From NCBI GenBank assembly GCA_027620655.1, contig JAQCDS010000004.1, positions 62,001 through 126,000 on the forward strand: 64,000 nt of DNA, given 5' to 3'. Shown piece after piece: positions 17,412-27,073 of this stretch. How positions within the stretch are numbered: the stretch's first letter is position 1; each line of letters begins with the position of its first letter. Source of the stretch: Bacteroidota bacterium. Lineage in GTDB: Bacteria; Bacteroidota; Bacteroidia; Flavobacteriales; Flavobacteriaceae. The position numbers and the translations under genes were made by a program. The notes under the pieces were generated by a model. It saw only the letters and a program-made list of their open reading frames with translations, was not told the origin of the DNA and did no database searches.

Positions 17412-19037
17412 TTAATCTAAGAATGGATATCTATAATCTTCTGGAGAGACAAAAGTTTCTTTAATCATTCGTGGCGAAATCCAACGTAATAGATTTTGTG
17501 CCGAACCGGCTTTGTCATTAGTTCCAGAAGCCCTAGCACCTCCAAAAGGTTGTTGACCGACTACAGCGCCTGTTGGCTTATCATTTATATAAAAATTACC
17601 TGCGGCATTTACCAATGCTTCTGTGGCTTGATTGGCGGCATAACGATCTGCAGAGAAAATAGCACCAGTAAGTGCGTACTCGCTAGTTTCGTCTACCAAT
17701 GTTAAGGTTTTAGCATAGTCTTTATCTTTGTAAATATAAATCGTAATCACTGGCCCAAAAAGCTCAGTACACATGGTTTCATACTTTGGATTTGTTGTCA
17801 AAATAACAGTGGGTTCTATAAAATAGCCTTTACTTTTATCGTAGCCTCCACCTGCAATAATTTCTGCATCAGAACTCTTTTTTGCAGCGTCTATATATTT
17901 TGCAATTTTATCGAAAGATCCTTCGTGTATGACGGCAGTCATAAAGTTTGATAAATCCTCTGGACTTCCTATTTTTATTGATGCAATATCTTCCAAAAGA
18001 TAAGATTTGACCTTTGGCCATAGACTTTCTGGAATGTAGGCGCGCGAGGCAGCACTACATTTTTGCCCTTGAAATTCGAAAGCACCTCTAACAATTCCTG
18101 TTGCAACTTGTTTTGGATTTGCAGATTGATGAGCTACAATAAAGTCTTTTCCACCTGTTTCACCTACAATTCTTGGGTAGGTTTTAAAGTGATGAATATG
18201 AGTTCCTATTTGTTTCCATAATTCTTTAAATACAAATGTTGAACCAGTAAAATGAAGACCCGAGAAATCTGGGCTAGAAAGAATAGTATCAGTAATCATA
18301 ACTGGATCCCCAAAAACAACATTAATAACTCCAGGAGGAATTCCTGCCTCATTAAAAACATCCATTATTACTTTTGCAGAATACACCTGACTATCACTGG
18401 GCTTCCAAACAACAACATTACCCATCAATGCCATACACGCTGGAAGATTTCCAGCTATTGCAGTAAAGTTAAATGGTGTTACAGCATAAGTGAATCCTTC
18501 TAACGGGCGATATTCAATTCTATTCCAAGCATCACTTGTACTTTTTGGTTGATCAGCATAAATTTCTGTCATAAATTGTACATTAAATCTCAAAAAGTCA
18601 ATAAACTCACATGCAGCGTCAATTTCAGCTTGATGTACAGTTTTCGATTGTGCTATCATTGTAGCGGCATTTATTTTTGCTCTATACGGACCAGCTATCA
18701 ATTCGGCTGCACGAAGAAAAATACCCGCACGTTGTTCCCAAGGCAAATTGGCCCAAGTTTTTCTGGCTTCTAAAGCAGTAGAAATTGCTAGCTCTACATG
18801 TTTTTTATTGGCGGTATGGTATGTCCCAACACTATGTTGATGATCATGCGGAGGATTCATGGTTTGAGTGTCTCCAGATTTTATATGTTCTCCATTGATG
18901 TAAAGAGGAACTTCAATTTTTGAGTTATACATTGATTTGTAGGCTTGCAGTACATTTTCACGTTCTTTAGTACCAGGTGCATATGATAAAACGGGTTCGT
19001 TTTTTGCTACTGGAACCCTAAAAAATCCTTTTCCCAT
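17412..19037 (-). CDS. pruA: 1-pyrroline-5-carboxylate dehydrogenase
   Basis: It oxidises glutamate semialdehyde (from proline via P5C) to glutamate with NAD+. The 541-aa length is that of the stand-alone eukaryote-like PruA. ALDH landmarks: VTPFNFTAIAGNLPA, VVWKPSDSQV, HFTGSTFVFKELW, IVGETGGKDFIV with the general-base Glu, and GQKCSAASRAYIPESLW with the catalytic Cys. No proline dehydrogenase gene is adjacent. The terminator downstream is shared with omp28. Confidence 0.95.
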   Translation of the reverse strand: MGKGFFRVPVAKNEPVLSYAPGTKERENVLQAYKSMYNSKIEVPLYINGEHIKSGDTQTMNPPHDHQHSVGTYHTANKKHVELAISTALEARKTWANLPWEQRAGIFLRAAELIAGPYRAKINAATMIAQSKTVHQAEIDAACEFIDFLRFNVQFMTEIYADQPKSTSDAWNRIEYRPLEGFTYAVTPFNFTAIAGNLPACMALMGNVVVWKPSDSQVYSAKVIMDVFNEAGIPPGVINVVFGDPVMITDTILSSPDFSGLHFTGSTFVFKELWKQIGTHIHHFKTYPRIVGETGGKDFIVAHQSANPKQVATGIVRGAFEFQGQKCSAASRAYIPESLWPKVKSYLLEDIASIKIGSPEDLSNFMTAVIHEGSFDKIAKYIDAAKKSSDAEIIAGGGYDKSKGYFIEPTVILTTNPKYETMCTELFGPVITIYIYKDKDYAKTLTLVDETSEYALTGAIFSADRYAANQATEALVNAAGNFYINDKPTGAVVGQQPFGGARASGTNDKAGSAQNLLRWISPRMIKETFVSPEDYRYPFLD

Positions 19038-19109
19038 AAGTGTAGTATTAAGATAATATTAAACAGTAAAATTACGATTTATGATGGAATTTTTGTGTAT
19101 GATATAAGA

Positions 19110-19496
19110 TTAATTTTGAGCAAATTCTGTAGAGAGCCTAAAGGTTGGAATATTTGCTTTAAATGTCTCATTTATAGAAAGGTCTACCATAGTGTAGTTG
19201 CCTTTCATTGAGCCAAAAGGAGATTTTAATGTACATCCCGAGTTATATACATACGACTCATTGGGTTGAATAATCGGTTGATTGCCTACAACTCCGTCGC
19301 CTTCTACTTTTTCTTTTGAATTTAAAGCATCACAAATATGCCAAGTTCTTGAAAGAAGTTGTACTGGATTTTCACGTTCATTTTTAATTTTTACCACATA
19401 ACTGAAAGCAAACTGAATGACTTCTTTGTTGTAAAAAGTACCTTCAAAATGTGTTTCTACAGATACTTTTATGCCATTTGTGATTTGATGTACCAT
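19110..19496 (-). CDS. apaG: ApaG protein
   Basis: A small single-domain protein of the ApaG/FN3-like beta-sandwich family (128 aa, normal length). Family motifs: YVVKIKNERENPVQLLSRTWHICDA, VEGDGVVGNQPIIQPNESYVYNSGC and SPFGSMKGNYTM. ApaG has been linked to cobalt and magnesium resistance in enterics, but its molecular role is uncertain. It lies 19 bp after the T9SS plug gene on the same strand. Confidence 0.95.
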   Translation of the reverse strand: MVHQITNGIKVSVETHFEGTFYNKEVIQFAFSYVVKIKNERENPVQLLSRTWHICDALNSKEKVEGDGVVGNQPIIQPNESYVYNSGCTLKSPFGSMKGNYTMVDLSINETFKANIPTFRLSTEFAQN

Positions 19497-19515
19497 ATTT
19501 TGAGGTTGATTTATA

Positions 19516-20769
19516 TTAATTTGTGATTTGAATAGAATTAGCTTCCCCTAATCCAATAATTTTATCGTAACGCGCACCTAAATCCCTATAATAAACAATG
19601 ACTTTATAATTGTTTTCTGTTTCATCAAAATTACCACTAACAGCACCTTCAAACAGTGTATTGTCATTATCTACAACAACATATTTGTAGTTGTAAAAAC
19701 CTTGTTTCAAAAGCATTGAGAGTTCGTAAATCCCTTTCTCTACATTAAATGTCATTTTGTTGTCGTTAATGATACTAAAGTTGTTAAATCCTCCATAAAC
19801 ATAAACGGATTGGTTCAAAAATTCTTCAGCAAGTAATGAAAAATGAACATAAGTGTAGTCGGCTTCAATACTTGGATCTTGACGGTCCAAAACAGTGATT
19901 TTAAACCCACCATTAATATCGGGATTGTAAGTGTATTTTCTTGAACTTCTATCAATATCAGTATAAAGGTAACTATGATAAAGGTCTTGTAAATCAATGT
20001 ATTGAATACCTAAGTTTGCCATACGGACATCTTTGTTTTCAAAAAACAAATATTCATTTCCACCCCAAAATAATGAATTGTCATTGTACCTATATACCAA
20101 CTCATTGCCTAGAGTATACTGAGGTTTTAAGTCATAAATCGCAGTTTTTAGGTTGTTGTTTTGCACTATAACAGTTTTTACAGTTTCTGTAGGGTTGTTT
20201 AAATTCAAATTGTTTGATTTTATGCTAAAGTCTACAGTCTGCGCCTCATTTATTAGTGCTACATTTCTAGATCTTTTAATTTGAACTCCAACACCAACTT
20301 GTTGCTCCACTACCATGAATTTTCTACTAAAAACTAAATCATCGTTTTCATCAAAAATTTTGATAAGATAATTCCCAGAAACTTTTAGTCGTGTTTGTGG
20401 GTTTGGAATTTGCAACCTGTAATGAGAATAAATTTGATAGGTATTAAATGAATTTTCATAATTAAAAATTCTTAGGTTATCCATACCATCAAGATATTCT
20501 GATTTCATCAAACGAGAAGGTGTCCAATCGTAATCAAAATGTTCGATAACATAATAAAAATCTTTTTCAAGATTGTTGAGCACATCAAATTCTAAATAAA
20601 TACGCTCATTCAAGTTTATAATGGGAAGGATAGAAATGTCTTTTTGACTTCCAAATGTAATTGTTTTGATGTCACTAGGGGGGTCAATTTCTTCAACTTG
20701 GCCTGTTAAAATACCACTTGAAAGAAGTAGAGAAATGTAGAAAAAAATTATACGAAAGGATTTGAGCAT
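19516..20769 (-). CDS. Type IX secretion system plug protein (DUF5103)
   Basis: A 417-aa protein with a signal peptide (FRIIFFYISLLLSSGILTGQ). It matches the DUF5103 family, whose member in Flavobacterium johnsoniae was identified as the periplasmic plug of the SprA translocon. Diagnostic stretches: DIKTITFGSQ, LEFDVLNNLEKDFYYVIEHFDYDW, YSHYRLQIPNPQTRLKVSGNYLIKI and VYVYGGFNN followed by a LLKQGFYNYKYV segment, covering an N-terminal plug domain and C-terminal beta domains. In the complex it seals SprA when the PorV partner is absent. The assignment rests on remembered family patterns. Confidence 0.8.
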   Translation of the reverse strand: MLKSFRIIFFYISLLLSSGILTGQVEEIDPPSDIKTITFGSQKDISILPIINLNERIYLEFDVLNNLEKDFYYVIEHFDYDWTPSRLMKSEYLDGMDNLRIFNYENSFNTYQIYSHYRLQIPNPQTRLKVSGNYLIKIFDENDDLVFSRKFMVVEQQVGVGVQIKRSRNVALINEAQTVDFSIKSNNLNLNNPTETVKTVIVQNNNLKTAIYDLKPQYTLGNELVYRYNDNSLFWGGNEYLFFENKDVRMANLGIQYIDLQDLYHSYLYTDIDRSSRKYTYNPDINGGFKITVLDRQDPSIEADYTYVHFSLLAEEFLNQSVYVYGGFNNFSIINDNKMTFNVEKGIYELSMLLKQGFYNYKYVVVDNDNTLFEGAVSGNFDETENNYKVIVYYRDLGARYDKIIGLGEANSIQITN

Positions 20770-20877
20770 ACATCAATTTTAGTGCATAAATATAAGTAAA
20801 AATTGCTGCTTTATTAAAATCTAAAATTTAACAAAAAAAATCCATTTAAATGTTGTGATGAATGCACTTTTAATTTG

Positions 20878-20885
20878 TAAATTTG
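20878..20885 (+). promoter_or_regulatory. Promoter of the nqr operon (-7 element)
   Basis: TAAATTTG fits TAnnTTTG, 36 bp before the nqrA ATG. A TTG at 20853-20855 lies 22 bp upstream, a suitable -33 element. Confidence 0.6.
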
Positions 20886-20921
20886 CTCGATTTTTAGATA
20901 CAAATTTCAATAACAAAATAT

Positions 20922-22277
20922 ATGTCAAACGACATTCGAATAAAAAAAGGTCTGGACATCAAATTAGTAGGAGAAGCTGCGCTGACCAAAACGACCGCCA
21001 TAAAAAGCAACTTTTACACGATTCGACCTGAAGACTTCCACGGTGTAACACCAAAATTATTAGTAAAAGTAAATCAAAAAGTAGAAGCAGGAGAGCCTTT
21101 ATTTTTTGACAAATCCAATGAAGAGATCAAATTTGTTTCTCCAGTTTCTGGTGAAATTATTGAAATCTCACGAGGCGAAAAACGCCGTATTTTGGAAATA
21201 AAAATTAAAGCTGATAAAGATTTAACATTTGTTGAACACAAAAAATTGAACCTTGGCAAATCAAAAGCAGAAGATATTAAAGCACTTTTGCTTGCTTCTG
21301 GATGTTGGCCATTTGTAAAGCAACGTCCATATGATGTGATTGCAGATCCAAGTCGTACACCAAAATCAATTTTTGTTTCGGCTCATGCCACAGCACCGCT
21401 AGCAGCGGACTATAATTTTACACTCAAAGGAAAAGAATCTGAATTGCAAGCCGCAGTATCTGCTTTGTCCAAGCTAACGAATGGAGCAATACATGTTGGA
21501 GTTTCAAAAGATGCACATTCACCATTTACAAATTTAGAGGACATTATCACACATAGAGTTTCTGGCCCACATCCCTCTGGTAATGTAGGAACTTTAATCA
21601 ATAAAATTGACCCTATAAATAAAGGTGAAACAGTGTGGACAGTATCGCCTCAAGATTTAGTAATTATTGGAGAGTTGCTTTTAACAGGGAAGTTTAATGC
21701 AGAGCGAACTGTTGCTTTGGTTGGTTCCCAAATTGAGCAACCACGCTATTTGACAACAAGAATTGGAAGTGAAGTAGCAACAATGATTTATGATCGAGGT
21801 CTACAAAAAGATGCTCATGCTCGTATAATTTCTGGGAATGTTTTAACTGGAAAAGAAGTAAAACCTGACGGACATTTGGATTATTACAGCGATGTAATTT
21901 CGGTAATCCCAGAAGGTGATGATTACGAATTTTTTGGTTGGAATAAGCCGGTTTTTAACAAAGTTTCTACGTCAAGAGCATTGACTTTTTCATGGTTAAC
22001 ACCAAATAAAAAATTCGATTTGAACACAAATACTAATGGAGAACACAGGGCTTTTGTGATTACAGGGTCTTATGAAGAAGTATTTCCTTTAGACATTTAT
22101 CCAATGCAAATTCTTAAAGCATGTATGTATAAAGATCTTGATGAAATGGAAGCGTTAGGAATGTATGAGGTTGCACCAGAAGATTTTGCATTAACAGAAT
22201 TTGTTTGTGTTTCAAAACAACCCCATCAAAAAATAATAAGAGAAGGATTAGATTTAATGATAAAAGAAATAGGATAA
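20922..22277 (+). CDS. nqrA: Na+-translocating NADH:quinone reductase subunit A
   Basis: The membrane-attached cytoplasmic subunit of Na+-NQR, implicated in quinone binding. It is 451 aa, normal for the family. Diagnostic motifs: IRIKKGLDIKLVGEA at the N-terminus, VSPVSGEI in the barrel-sandwich domain, SGCWPFVKQRPYDVIADP, HRVSGPHPSGNVGTLI and YPMQILKACMYKDLDEMEALGMYEV. It is first of six nqr genes in the canonical order A-F under one promoter. Confidence 0.98.
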   Translation: MSNDIRIKKGLDIKLVGEAALTKTTAIKSNFYTIRPEDFHGVTPKLLVKVNQKVEAGEPLFFDKSNEEIKFVSPVSGEIIEISRGEKRRILEIKIKADKDLTFVEHKKLNLGKSKAEDIKALLLASGCWPFVKQRPYDVIADPSRTPKSIFVSAHATAPLAADYNFTLKGKESELQAAVSALSKLTNGAIHVGVSKDAHSPFTNLEDIITHRVSGPHPSGNVGTLINKIDPINKGETVWTVSPQDLVIIGELLLTGKFNAERTVALVGSQIEQPRYLTTRIGSEVATMIYDRGLQKDAHARIISGNVLTGKEVKPDGHLDYYSDVISVIPEGDDYEFFGWNKPVFNKVSTSRALTFSWLTPNKKFDLNTNTNGEHRAFVITGSYEEVFPLDIYPMQILKACMYKDLDEMEALGMYEVAPEDFALTEFVCVSKQPHQKIIREGLDLMIKEIG

Positions 22278-22315
22278 TTATTCATTTTCAAACTAAAGTG
22301 AAAAATAGACAGCAC

Positions 22316-23521
22316 ATGGGTTTAAAATCAAATTTACACAATCTTAAAGAGAAATATAAAGGTACAAAAATGGCACCTGCTTTTAATGCCATACATACCT
22401 TTTTATATCTACCAAATGAAACCACTCACAACGGTACACACATCAAAGCTGCCGATGATTTGAAGCGTACCATGAACACAGTGATAATGGCGATGGTACC
22501 TTGTTTAATTTTTGGAATGTTCAATGCAGGTTACCAACACCACCTTGCGCTAGGTACTATAGAAACTGCTGAAGGATTTTTGGGATCAACATTTTGGACC
22601 TGGGATAATTTGGTTATTGGAATATGGAAAGTGTTGCCACTCGTTATAGTTTCATATGGTGTAGGCTTACTTATTGAATTTATATTCGCTGTAATCAAAG
22701 GCCACGAAGTTGAAGAAGGGTATTTAGTAACAGGGATGCTTGTACCACTCATTGTACCAGTAGACTTACCTTTATGGATGTTAGCAGTAGCTGTTGCTTT
22801 TGGAGTAATTATTGGTAAAGAAGTTTTTGGAGGAACAGGAATGAATATCTTAAATCCTGCTCTTACTGTTCGAGCTTTTCTATTTTTTGCCTATCCAACA
22901 TGGATGAGTGGTGATAAAGTTTGGGTACACGGTGCGGTAGAACGTGCCGGAACTGCAGATGCAATTTCTGGGGAAACTATCTTGGGAAGCTATGCTCAAA
23001 GTCAAGATGTTGTTTACAGTCTTGCCGATATGTTCTATGGACTAATTCCAGGATCAATTGGAGAGACCTCAAAAGTGCTCATCATTTTTGGAGCCCTATT
23101 CCTCATTTTTACAAAAGTTGGAAGTTGGCGAATTATGTTAAGTACTATTTTAGGAGCACTAGCAATGGGACTTATCTTTAATGGGGTTGTGGATGCAGGT
23201 ATTATAACTTCTTCAAGTAAATTTTATGGATTGATGAGTGTTCCATTTTGGCAACACCTTATAATTGGAAGCATCCTATTTGGAGCAGTTTATATGGCAA
23301 CAGACCCTGTAACAGCAGCACAAACCAATAAAGGGAAGTGGATTTATGGATTCCTCATTGGGTTTATTTCGATAATGATTCGAGTGTTTAACCCAGCATA
23401 TCCAGAGGGTGTATTCTTAGCAATTTTGCTAATGAATGTTTTTGCACCAACAATTGATCACTACGTAGTTCAAGGCAACGTAAAGAAAAGAATGAAACGT
23501 TTAAAAGTAAAAACGGCATAA
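22316..23521 (+). CDS. nqrB: Na+-translocating NADH:quinone reductase subunit B
   Basis: Membrane subunit carrying covalently bound FMN and taking part in Na+ translocation. The ORF track begins at 22205 inside nqrA, but methionine 38 of that ORF (MGLKSNLHNLKEKYKGTKM, ATG at 22316) matches the family N-terminus, giving 401 aa. Multiple hydrophobic helices follow, with FGGTGMNILNPALTVRAFLFFAYP and the PGSIGETS segment, which I believe holds the FMN-linked threonine of NqrB, plus YMATDPVTAAQTNKGKWIYG. The flavin would be attached by the ApbE encoded downstream. Confidence 0.97.
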   Translation: MGLKSNLHNLKEKYKGTKMAPAFNAIHTFLYLPNETTHNGTHIKAADDLKRTMNTVIMAMVPCLIFGMFNAGYQHHLALGTIETAEGFLGSTFWTWDNLVIGIWKVLPLVIVSYGVGLLIEFIFAVIKGHEVEEGYLVTGMLVPLIVPVDLPLWMLAVAVAFGVIIGKEVFGGTGMNILNPALTVRAFLFFAYPTWMSGDKVWVHGAVERAGTADAISGETILGSYAQSQDVVYSLADMFYGLIPGSIGETSKVLIIFGALFLIFTKVGSWRIMLSTILGALAMGLIFNGVVDAGIITSSSKFYGLMSVPFWQHLIIGSILFGAVYMATDPVTAAQTNKGKWIYGFLIGFISIMIRVFNPAYPEGVFLAILLMNVFAPTIDHYVVQGNVKKRMKRLKVKTA

Positions 23522-23525
23522 TATT

Positions 23526-24284
23526 ATGAGTACCAATACAGAATCAAATAAATATACTATATTCTTTGCCATAGGAATGGTCGTTATTGTAGGATCACTT
23601 TTAGCTTTTACAGCATCTTCTTTAAAGCCAAGCATTAAAGAAAATGAGCGTATGGAAAAACAACAAAATATACTGTATGCTATGGGGGTTAATGATAATG
23701 GTGCTAATGATATTGTTTTCATAGGCACAGACAAAGTGGCATCAGAATTTTCTAAATATATTTCAAAGCAGTTGGTTTTGGATGCCAATGGTAATGCTGT
23801 TGAAAACAATGAAGCATACCTTATTGATGTTAAAAAAGAACAAGCCAAAGCAAAAAATGGTCAAACAAGAGATTTACCACTTTTTGTTGGAGAGAAAGAT
23901 GGACAAACATTTTATATAGCACCTATTCGTGGAAAAGGGCTGTGGGATGCCATATGGGGGTATATCGCACTGGATAAGGATATGGTAATTCAAGGGGCTT
24001 ATTTTGATCACAAAGGAGAAACACCAGGACTTGGCGCCAATATCAAGCAACGTTATTTTATGGACGACTTTTATGGTGAAAAACTGCTTACTGAATCTGG
24101 AGAATTCAAAGGCATAACTGTAGCTAAAGGCAATAATGATCCTAAAAATTTAATCAAAGACGATTATGAAGTTGATGCACTTGCAGGAGCAACCATTACA
24201 GGTGACGGTGTTTCTGCAATGATTAAGTCAGATTTAAAATTGTATTTACCATTTTTCAAGAACTTAAAAAATCAAACCAACTAA
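23526..24284 (+). CDS. nqrC: Na+-translocating NADH:quinone reductase subunit C
   Basis: A 252-aa subunit with one N-terminal membrane helix (YTIFFAIGMVVIVGSLLAF) and a periplasmic FMN domain. The flavinylation motif is visible as DALAGATITGDGVS, where the second threonine of the SGATx-type motif carries FMN in the family. DHKGETPGLGANI and GKGLWDAIWGYIAL are also conserved. It is 4 bp after nqrB. Confidence 0.97.
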   Translation: MSTNTESNKYTIFFAIGMVVIVGSLLAFTASSLKPSIKENERMEKQQNILYAMGVNDNGANDIVFIGTDKVASEFSKYISKQLVLDANGNAVENNEAYLIDVKKEQAKAKNGQTRDLPLFVGEKDGQTFYIAPIRGKGLWDAIWGYIALDKDMVIQGAYFDHKGETPGLGANIKQRYFMDDFYGEKLLTESGEFKGITVAKGNNDPKNLIKDDYEVDALAGATITGDGVSAMIKSDLKLYLPFFKNLKNQTN

Positions 24285-24286
24285 TT

Positions 24287-24931
24287 ATGGGACTACTATC
24301 AAAAAAAGACGCTAAGTTAATAACAGACCCTTTAGCAGATAACAACCCAATCACAATACAAGTTTTAGGAATCTGTTCTGCATTAGCAATTACAGCAGAG
24401 CTAAAAGCCTCCTTAGTGATGGGAATTGCAGTACTTTTTGTATTAGGTATAGGAAATGTAGTAATTTCATTGATACGAAATATTATTCCTTCAAAAATTA
24501 GAATTATAGTTCAACTCATTGTCGTTGCTTCATTGGTAATTATTGTTGATCAAGTTTTGAAAGCCTTTGCCTACGAATTAAGCAAAACATTATCTGTTTT
24601 TGTAGGATTAATTATAACCAACTGTATTATTATGGGACGCTTTGAAGCTTTTGCACTAGGAAATGGTCCATGGAGAGCATTTTTAGATGGTGTTGGTAAT
24701 GCTTTAGGTTATGCTGTAATTCTATTGGTGGTTGGATTTTTTAGAGAACTATTAGGCTCTGGAACGTTATTTGGGATTCCTGTTCTTGGAGATCCAATTG
24801 AAAAAACTGGTCTGTATTCTATTGGTTATGAAAACAATGGATTTATGCTTATGCCTCCAATGGCACTTATAATTGTTGGTCTCATCATTTGGGTACAACG
24901 TAGTAGAAATAAAGCCTTAATTGAAGATTAA
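24287..24931 (+). CDS. nqrD: Na+-translocating NADH:quinone reductase subunit D
   Basis: A six-helix membrane subunit (214 aa) homologous to NqrE. The two cysteines that coordinate the intramembrane iron-sulfur centre with NqrE are seen in QVLGICSALAIT and LIITNCIIMGRFEAFA. The start lies 2 bp after the nqrC stop. Confidence 0.97.
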   Translation: MGLLSKKDAKLITDPLADNNPITIQVLGICSALAITAELKASLVMGIAVLFVLGIGNVVISLIRNIIPSKIRIIVQLIVVASLVIIVDQVLKAFAYELSKTLSVFVGLIITNCIIMGRFEAFALGNGPWRAFLDGVGNALGYAVILLVVGFFRELLGSGTLFGIPVLGDPIEKTGLYSIGYENNGFMLMPPMALIIVGLIIWVQRSRNKALIED

Positions 24932-24959
24932 ATCTATTAAAAAAATAAAATAAAAAACA

Positions 24960-25694
24960 ATGATAGAACACATCGAATTATTTTTTAAATCCATTTTTAT
25001 TGATAATATGGTGTTTGCAGTTTTTTTGGGCATGTGCTCATATTTAGCTGTATCAAAAAAAGTATCCACTGCAGTTGGCTTGGGTGCTGCAGTCATTTTT
25101 GTATTAGCAATTACAGTACCTTTAAACTGGTTGTTAGATCAATATTTACTACAGCCAGGAGCGTTGTCATGGTTAGGTGAAGAGTTTGCAGAATACGATT
25201 TAGGTTTTCTTTCTTTCATCATGTTTATTGCAACAATTGCAACAATGGTACAATTGGTTGAAATTATAGTTGAAAAATTTTCACCATCGTTGTACAATTC
25301 TCTGGGAATATTCCTGCCATTAATTGCAGTAAACTGTGCCATATTAGGAGGTTCATTGTTTATGCAATCTCGAGAAATAGAAACCTTTGGACTAGCTGTT
25401 AATTATGGAATTTCATCTGGTATAGGATGGTTTTTGGCCATTTTAGCCATTGCTTCAATTCGCGAAAAAATCAGATACTCAAATGTTCCTGGGCCACTAA
25501 GAGGACTTGGAATTACATTTATAGTTACAGGTTTAATGGGAATAGGTTTCCTTAGTTTTGGAGGCATGCTAACAGGAGGAGATGAAGCTCCAAAACAAGC
25601 GGCTCAAGTTAATGAAACTGTCAAAATAGAAAACATAGAACCTGTAATTGAAGAAGAAAAAGAAATTGTAACCATTACTAAATCAGATAACTAA
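24960..25694 (+). CDS. nqrE: Na+-translocating NADH:quinone reductase subunit E
   Basis: A membrane subunit with inverted topology to NqrD. Iron-sulfur cysteines appear in FLGMCSYLAVSKK and LIAVNCAILGGSLFMQ. At 244 aa it is longer than the roughly 200-aa proteobacterial form. The extra C-terminal tail of about 40 residues (DEAPKQAAQVNETVK then EEEKEIV) is acidic and looks disordered. Confidence 0.97.
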   Translation: MIEHIELFFKSIFIDNMVFAVFLGMCSYLAVSKKVSTAVGLGAAVIFVLAITVPLNWLLDQYLLQPGALSWLGEEFAEYDLGFLSFIMFIATIATMVQLVEIIVEKFSPSLYNSLGIFLPLIAVNCAILGGSLFMQSREIETFGLAVNYGISSGIGWFLAILAIASIREKIRYSNVPGPLRGLGITFIVTGLMGIGFLSFGGMLTGGDEAPKQAAQVNETVKIENIEPVIEEEKEIVTITKSDN

Positions 25695-25695
25695 C

Positions 25696-27006
25696 ATGAT
25701 TATTTTAGCTGCTGGAACAACCGGAACTGTCATAGCTACTGTCGTAGCATTCTTAGTAATTTCACTAATACTTGTGAGTGTACTTCTTTTTGTTAAACAA
25801 AAATTATCTCCTTCAGGGCCTGTAAAAATCTTGATCAATGGCGAAAGAGAAATTGAAGTATCATCTGGAGGAACACTGTTATCTACACTTGGGAATCAGA
25901 AAATATTTTTGCCATCTGCTTGTGGAGGTGGAGGAACCTGTATTCAATGTGAATGTCATGTACTCTCAGGTGGCGGAGAAGCCCTACCAACAGAAACCCC
26001 TCATTTTTCTAGAAAAGAATTGCAAAGCGGTGCCCGATTATCTTGTCAAGTAAAAGTAAAACAAGACATGGAAATTACCATTCCAGAAGAAGTTTTTGGG
26101 ATAAAAAAATGGGAAGCTACTGTTGTTAGAAACTATAATGTAGCCTCTTTTATCAAGGAATTTGTTGTTGAAATTCCAGAGGATATGGGCTACAAAGCTG
26201 GGGGATATATTCAAATCGAAATCCCAGCGTGTGAAATTAATTATAAAGATATTGATATCACAGCGCATCCAGAGGAGCACGATGACCCAAAAAAATTCCA
26301 AGCCGAGTGGGACAAATTTGGATTGTGGCCTCTAACAATGAAAAATACTGAAACGGTAGAACGAGCCTATTCAATGGCATCTTACCCAGCAGAAGGACGC
26401 GAAATCATGCTTAATGTCCGTATTGCAACCCCACCATGGGATCGCTCAAAAAATGGATGGATGGATGTTAATCCTGGTGTAGCTTCATCTTATATATTTG
26501 CTCAAAAGCCTGGAGATAAAGTTACTATTTCTGGACCTTATGGGGAGTTCTTTATCAACGAAAGTGAATCAGAAATGCTTTATGTTGGTGGAGGTGCTGG
26601 AATGGCGCCAATGCGTTCACATTTGTATCACTTATTCAAAACCTTAAAAACAGGACGAAAAGTGACCTACTGGTACGGAGGCCGATCAAAAAGAGAATTA
26701 TTCTATTTAGATCATTTTAATCAATTAGAAAAAGAATTTCCTAATTTCAAATTCTACTTAGCACTCTCTGAGCCATTAGAAGAAGACAATTGGAAAGTCA
26801 AAGAAAATATAGATGCACCAGGAGATGGTTTTGTTGGATTTATTCACAATTGTGTAATCGACAATTATTTAAATCATCACGAATCACCAGAAGACATTGA
26901 ACTCTATTTCTGTGGTCCTCCACTAATGAATAAAGCAGTTCAAAAAATGGGTGAAGACTTTGGAATTCCAGACGAACACATCCGATTTGATGATTTTGGA
27001 GGATAA
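25696..27006 (+). CDS. nqrF: Na+-translocating NADH:quinone reductase subunit F
   Basis: The electron entry subunit, 436 aa. An N-terminal helix (VIATVVAFLVISLILVSVLLF) anchors a 2Fe-2S ferredoxin domain with ACGGGGTCIQCEC and a fourth Cys in ARLSCQVKV. FAD- and NADH-binding domains of the ferredoxin reductase type follow: RAYSMASYPAE, GPYGEFFI, YVGGGAGMAPMRSH, WYGGRSKRELFY and FCGPPLMNKAV. A strong terminator follows 30 bp after the stop. Confidence 0.98.
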   Translation: MIILAAGTTGTVIATVVAFLVISLILVSVLLFVKQKLSPSGPVKILINGEREIEVSSGGTLLSTLGNQKIFLPSACGGGGTCIQCECHVLSGGGEALPTETPHFSRKELQSGARLSCQVKVKQDMEITIPEEVFGIKKWEATVVRNYNVASFIKEFVVEIPEDMGYKAGGYIQIEIPACEINYKDIDITAHPEEHDDPKKFQAEWDKFGLWPLTMKNTETVERAYSMASYPAEGREIMLNVRIATPPWDRSKNGWMDVNPGVASSYIFAQKPGDKVTISGPYGEFFINESESEMLYVGGGAGMAPMRSHLYHLFKTLKTGRKVTYWYGGRSKRELFYLDHFNQLEKEFPNFKFYLALSEPLEEDNWKVKENIDAPGDGFVGFIHNCVIDNYLNHHESPEDIELYFCGPPLMNKAVQKMGEDFGIPDEHIRFDDFGG

Positions 27007-27036
27007 AATAAATTATCTTTCTATTCACTAAAAAAG

Positions 27037-27060
27037 CCCAACAGAAATGTTGGGTTTTTT
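27037..27060 (+). terminator. Terminator of the nqr operon
   Basis: Perfect stem CCCAACA / TGTTGGG around a GAAA tetraloop, followed by six T. It ends the nqr operon, and the T-run merges into the promoter of the next gene. Confidence 0.92.
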
Positions 27061-27061
27061 G

Positions 27062-27069
27062 TATTTTTG
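27062..27069 (+). promoter_or_regulatory. Promoter -7 element abutting the gene at 27074
   Basis: TATTTTTG fits TAnnTTTG and ends only 4 bp before the ATG, so transcription would begin at or near the start codon (leaderless or nearly so). It directly follows the nqr terminator. Confidence 0.4.
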
Positions 27070-27073
27070 TAGC

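Noticed and set aside
22205-22315. Extended nqrB start inside nqrA
   Set aside because: The extension overlaps the nqrA 3' end in another frame and is basic and unlike NqrB; the ATG at 22316 fits the family.
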